Of a stretch of DNA of 6,931 bases, positions 5,044 through 6,931 are shown in pieces (positions within the stretch are counted from its first letter, which is position 1; each line of letters starts with the position of its first letter). Origin of the DNA: Deltaproteobacteria bacterium (GTDB lineage: Bacteria > Desulfobacterota > Deferrisomatia > Deferrisomatales > Deferrisomataceae); NCBI GenBank assembly GCA_013152215.1, contig JAADGT010000011.1, forward strand, positions 1-6,931, given 5' to 3'. The position numbers and the translations under genes are program-made. The notes beneath the pieces were generated by a model. It saw only the letters and a program-made list of their open reading frames with translations, had not been told where the DNA came from and did no database searches.

Positions 5044-5437
5044 GACCCCGGACGCGCCGTTGGGGGACGCCGGGGACGACGCCGGCGAGGTCATCAGCAT
5101 CCGGCGGATCCAGGTGTTCAACCTGGTCCTGACCACGGTGGGCACCCTGGTGGGGCTGTGGCTGTCGCGGCGGTTCGCCCTGGGGGTGCTGCTCGGGGGG
5201 TTGGTGATGGCCGCCAACTTCAAGGTGATGGCGGCTGTACTACGCTCGGTGTTCCTCAAGGGGTCCACGAGCCCGGTGAACGTGGGCCTGTACTGGGTCA
5301 AGTTTGCGGGGCTGATGCTCCTGGTGGGGGTGTTGGTCGTGAAGTTCCGGGTGGACGCCATCGGCCTGCTGTGTGGGCTCGGCGCCATCTTCATCGCGAT
5401 CACGATGGAGGCGGTGCTGCGATTGATCGGGTGGTGA
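5027..5437 (+). CDS. atpI: ATP synthase subunit I (AtpI-like)
   Basis: This 136-residue inner-membrane protein has an acidic, soluble N-terminus (1-25) and four predicted transmembrane helices (about 29-45, 50-72, 86-105 and 110-130). GGLVMAANF (57-65) in the second helix is characteristic of the ATP synthase I family. Such proteins assist assembly of the c-ring and are not part of the final enzyme in the species studied. The ATG at 5027 has AAGGA five bases upstream (5017-5021) and lies inside atpZ, so the two are coupled. With AtpZ just before it, the operon carries two different F0 accessory proteins. The 55-base gap to atpB holds no terminator. Confidence 0.85.
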   Translation: METPPETPDAPLGDAGDDAGEVISIRRIQVFNLVLTTVGTLVGLWLSRRFALGVLLGGLVMAANFKVMAAVLRSVFLKGSTSPVNVGLYWVKFAGLMLLVGVLVVKFRVDAIGLLCGLGAIFIAITMEAVLRLIGW

Positions 5438-5492
5438 GCCGGCCCGGGTACCTCTTCTTTACGGTTTCTGTACAGGGAGGCAGCGTTTCGTC

Positions 5493-6245
5493 ATGGCCGC
5501 GGAAGGGTCCCACGACATCTACTGGAGTTCCCTGATCCCCGGGTTGAAGCAGCTGGAGCACCGGTTCCTCAACCCCTCCAACGGGGAGCCCGCGCTCCAC
5601 GTGTCCAACGCGATCTTGATCGTGCTCATCATCCTGACCCTGGCGTTCATCGCCCGGTCGAAGATCAAGGACCGGATCGAGCGGGACGAAGACCTGATCC
5701 CGGAAGCGGGCCTGACGGTTCGTAACGTCATGGAGCTCATGGTCTCGGGCATCCTGAAGATCATGGAGGACTCCATGGGCCACGTGGCCCCTCGGTTCCT
5801 GTACCTGGTGGGCTCGTTGGCGTTCTTCATTCTGTTCTCGAACCTGTCGGGCTTGGTACCCGGATTTGCGCCGCCCACCGACAACCTGAACACGACCCTG
5901 GCCTGCGCCCTGGTGGTGTTCGTGGCCTACAACCTGTACGGCTTCAAGGAGCACGGGCTCGCGTATCTGAAGCACTTCATGGGGCCGTTCTGGTGGCTCG
6001 CCTGGCTCATGATCCCCATCGAGATCATCTCGCACCTGGCCCGGCCCATGAGCCTGAGCCTGCGTCTGTTCGGAAACATCATGGGGGACCACAAGGTGGG
6101 CGCCATCTTCTTCATGCTGGTGCCCTTGGCCGTGCCGGTGTTCACGCTGGTGCTGGGCCTGTTCGTGTCGTTCGTGCAGACCTTCGTGTTCATGCTGCTC
6201 ACCATGGTGTACCTGTCGGGCGCCATCGAGCACGCGGAACATTAA
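5493..6245 (+). CDS. atpB: F-type ATP synthase subunit a
   Basis: This 250-residue integral membrane stator subunit forms the ion half-channels against the c-ring. The essential arginine is R191 in SLSLRLFGN, and the conserved C-terminal glutamine is Q229 in FVQTFVFMLLTMVYL. About five to six hydrophobic helices are evident, starting near 38-54, 102-121, 132-149, 165-183, 200-225 and 227-244. The position equivalent to E. coli E219 is H200, and that equivalent to H245 is G222, by ungapped alignment from R191 and Q229. The ATG at 5493 has GGGAGG twelve bases upstream (5475-5480), a long spacing. It precedes atpE, the usual order. Whether protons or sodium are moved cannot be told from this subunit. 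Confidence 0.96.
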   Translation: MAAEGSHDIYWSSLIPGLKQLEHRFLNPSNGEPALHVSNAILIVLIILTLAFIARSKIKDRIERDEDLIPEAGLTVRNVMELMVSGILKIMEDSMGHVAPRFLYLVGSLAFFILFSNLSGLVPGFAPPTDNLNTTLACALVVFVAYNLYGFKEHGLAYLKHFMGPFWWLAWLMIPIEIISHLARPMSLSLRLFGNIMGDHKVGAIFFMLVPLAVPVFTLVLGLFVSFVQTFVFMLLTMVYLSGAIEHAEH

Positions 6246-6260
6246 GTAGTCTTCGGCTAC
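6246..6260 (+). other. UUCG-tetraloop hairpin between atpB and atpE
   Basis: The sequence directly after the atpB stop folds as GTAG, a bulged T, C-TTCG-G, then CTAC. The cUUCGg loop is an unusually stable tetraloop. No T-run follows, so it is not a terminator. It could protect or define the 5' end of an atpE-containing processed transcript; this is inference. Confidence 0.45.
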
Positions 6261-6304
6261 GCGGGCCGAGATCGGGGCCTGCGTTCTTCAAAAACCCAGA
6301 GGAG

Positions 6305-6313
6305 AGGAGGTGA
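6305..6313 (+). promoter_or_regulatory. Near-perfect ribosome binding site of atpE
   Basis: AGGAGGTGA is complementary over nine bases to the bacterial 16S rRNA 3' end and stands five bases before the ATG at 6319. It is the strongest site in the operon and fits the need for many c subunits per complex. It also rules against the in-frame GTG at 6310, which lies within it. Confidence 0.85.
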
Positions 6314-6318
6314 GAGAC

Positions 6319-6651
6319 ATGCTCAAGCGGATCTGGACCATCGCACCCATGGCCTTCATGGCCGTCGCCATGGCTGCCCCGGCGTTCGCTGCCGAGGCCG
6401 GCGCCGAGGGCGCCGAGAACCTGGCCCTGCGCGGCCTGCTGGCGCTGTCGGCCGGCTTCGCCATCGCCATCGCCGCCGCGTTCGGCGCCCTGGGTCAGTC
6501 CAAGGGTCTTGCGGCCGCCCTGGAGGGCATCGCCCGCAACCCCGCCGCCAGCGGGAAGCTGGTGACCCCGATGATCATCGGCCTCGCTATGATCGAGTCG
6601 CTGGTGATCTACGCCCTGGTCATCGCGCTGATGATCGTGCTGAAGCTGTAG
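6319..6651 (+). CDS. atpE: F-type ATP synthase subunit c, with signal peptide
   Basis: This is a 110-residue precursor of the c-ring proteolipid. Residues 1-24 look like a cleavable signal peptide: basic MLKR, a hydrophobic core, and an A-x-A site ending PAFA before AEAG. The mature part of about 86 residues is a two-helix hairpin (about 36-66 and 82-109) with the polar loop R73-N74-P75. The ion-carrying carboxylate is E93, with S94 and Y98 beside it and Q60 in helix 1, a set shared in part with sodium-type rings. The position after S94 is leucine, not threonine. The glycine motif of helix 1 is mostly replaced by Ala, Phe and Ser. The C-terminus ends soon after helix 2 without the common FANPF tail. 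It is the last gene before a strong terminator. The family call is very secure; the coupling ion is not. Confidence 0.95.
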   Translation: MLKRIWTIAPMAFMAVAMAAPAFAAEAGAEGAENLALRGLLALSAGFAIAIAAAFGALGQSKGLAAALEGIARNPAASGKLVTPMIIGLAMIESLVIYALVIALMIVLKL

Positions 6652-6695
6652 GAGGCCGTTTCTCCTACCGGCTTCTTCATCTCGATTCGTTTCGA

Positions 6696-6722
6696 GGGCA
6701 GGGACGGCTCCCTGCCCTTTTT
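6696..6722 (+). terminator. Intrinsic terminator of the F0 operon
   Basis: A perfect 9-bp stem (GGGCAGGGA / TCCCTGCCC, 6696-6704 and 6709-6717) with a CGGC loop is followed by TTTTT, then GTTTG. It lies 44 bases after the atpE stop. It shows that atpF and the F1 genes are not read from this transcript. Confidence 0.93.
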
Positions 6723-6738
6723 GTTTGTTCAGCTGGGG

Positions 6739-6770
6739 TCGGCGGTCTGCAGGCGGGGCCCCACCGCCGA
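6739..6770. other. Inverted repeat after the F0 operon
   Basis: Arms TCGGCGGT (6739-6746) and ACCGCCGA (6763-6770) are perfect complements around a 16-base loop that contains GGGGCCCC. No T-run follows on the plus strand. The role is unknown. The second arm abuts the 20-base repeat at 6770-6789. Confidence 0.4.
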
Positions 6771-6789
6771 AACGGCTTGGGGATCGGTT
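6770..6789 (+). repeat. 20-base dispersed repeat, copy 2
   Basis: AAACGGCTTGGGGATCGGTT matches 1358-1377 with one difference, in the same orientation. It is followed by a small GTTTG-TTG-CAAAC hairpin (6787-6799) that the first copy lacks. Confidence 0.55.
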
Positions 6790-6813
6790 TGTTGCAAACA
6801 GGGCGCCTCGCGG

Positions 6814-6848
6814 CCTGCCGGAGCTGAGCCTGGTCACCAAACGGCAGG
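6814..6848 (+). other. Possible structured leader near the window end
   Basis: CCTGCCG (6814-6820) pairs with CGGCAGG (6842-6848) around a 21-base loop that contains TGGTCACCA. It could be a leader structure, but nothing identifies a known riboswitch or RNA family. Confidence 0.25.
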
Positions 6849-6898
6849 TCCCTTGCCCCACCACCCCTTCGAGGAGACGAGTCGAGTTTGTCGCCGGC

Positions 6899-6929
6899 TT
6901 GACAAAAAGGGGGGCTGCCGATCATCGGC
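6899..6929 (+). promoter_or_regulatory. Possible -35 box and operator-like palindrome
   Basis: A consensus TTGACA lies at 6899-6904. At normal spacing the -10 would fall within a perfect palindrome GCCGAT-C-ATCGGC (6917-6929), where no good TATAAT match is seen. This could be a repressed or activator-dependent promoter for a gene beyond the window, or chance. Confidence 0.3.
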
Positions 6930-6931
6930 CG

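Noticed and set aside
5400..6242. 280-residue open frame on the minus strand opposite atpB
   Set aside because: The translation is Gln/His/Glu-rich, as expected from reading hydrophobic transmembrane codons in reverse. atpB itself is beyond doubt.

Overview
The window is a GC-rich bacterial chromosome segment whose densely packed genes are separated by repeat-filled gaps. The gene content suggests a Gram-negative deltaproteobacterium-type host (Desulfobacterota or Desulfuromonadia-like). The grounds are an F0-only ATP synthase cluster (atpZ, atpI, atpB, atpE) closed by a terminator, a subunit c precursor with a signal peptide, and a TTGAC / TGC-TATA type sigma-70 promoter. This placement is inference from gene layout and general knowledge of these groups; no species can be named.

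Layout. Positions 1-190 are non-coding and hold parts of two GC-rich dispersed repeats. On the minus strand, xth (exodeoxyribonuclease III family, 2200 to 1382) lies upstream of fbp (class I fructose-1,6-bisphosphatase, 1219 to 191), with a repeat-bearing gap of 162 bases. Positions 2201-3019 form an 819-base stretch without a credible gene, packed with degenerate 7-bp and 8-bp tandem repeats, inverted repeats and GC-rich dispersed repeats. hemL (glutamate-1-semialdehyde aminomutase, 3020-4303, plus strand) follows. A sigma-70-like promoter at 4383-4412 then drives a tight plus-strand operon: a PII-like small protein (4463-4795), atpZ (4792-5043), an AtpI-like protein (5027-5437), atpB (subunit a, 5493-6245) and atpE (subunit c, 6319-6651). 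It ends at a strong intrinsic terminator (6696-6722). The last 200 bases are non-coding, with hairpins and a possible promoter for a gene outside the window.

How the genes work together. The plus-strand operon makes the membrane proton (or ion) channel of the F-type ATP synthase, its likely assembly factors, and a PII-fold protein whose start codon arrangement couples its translation to atpZ. The other subunits (b, b', delta and F1) must be encoded elsewhere. fbp, xth and hemL are housekeeping genes for gluconeogenesis, base excision repair and tetrapyrrole synthesis, with no evident functional link to the operon.

The most interesting points are the PII-like gene leading an F0 operon, the unusual first helix of subunit c, and the composite intergenic repeat elements. 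The repeats recur in nearly every gap but are absent from the internal gaps of the atp operon.
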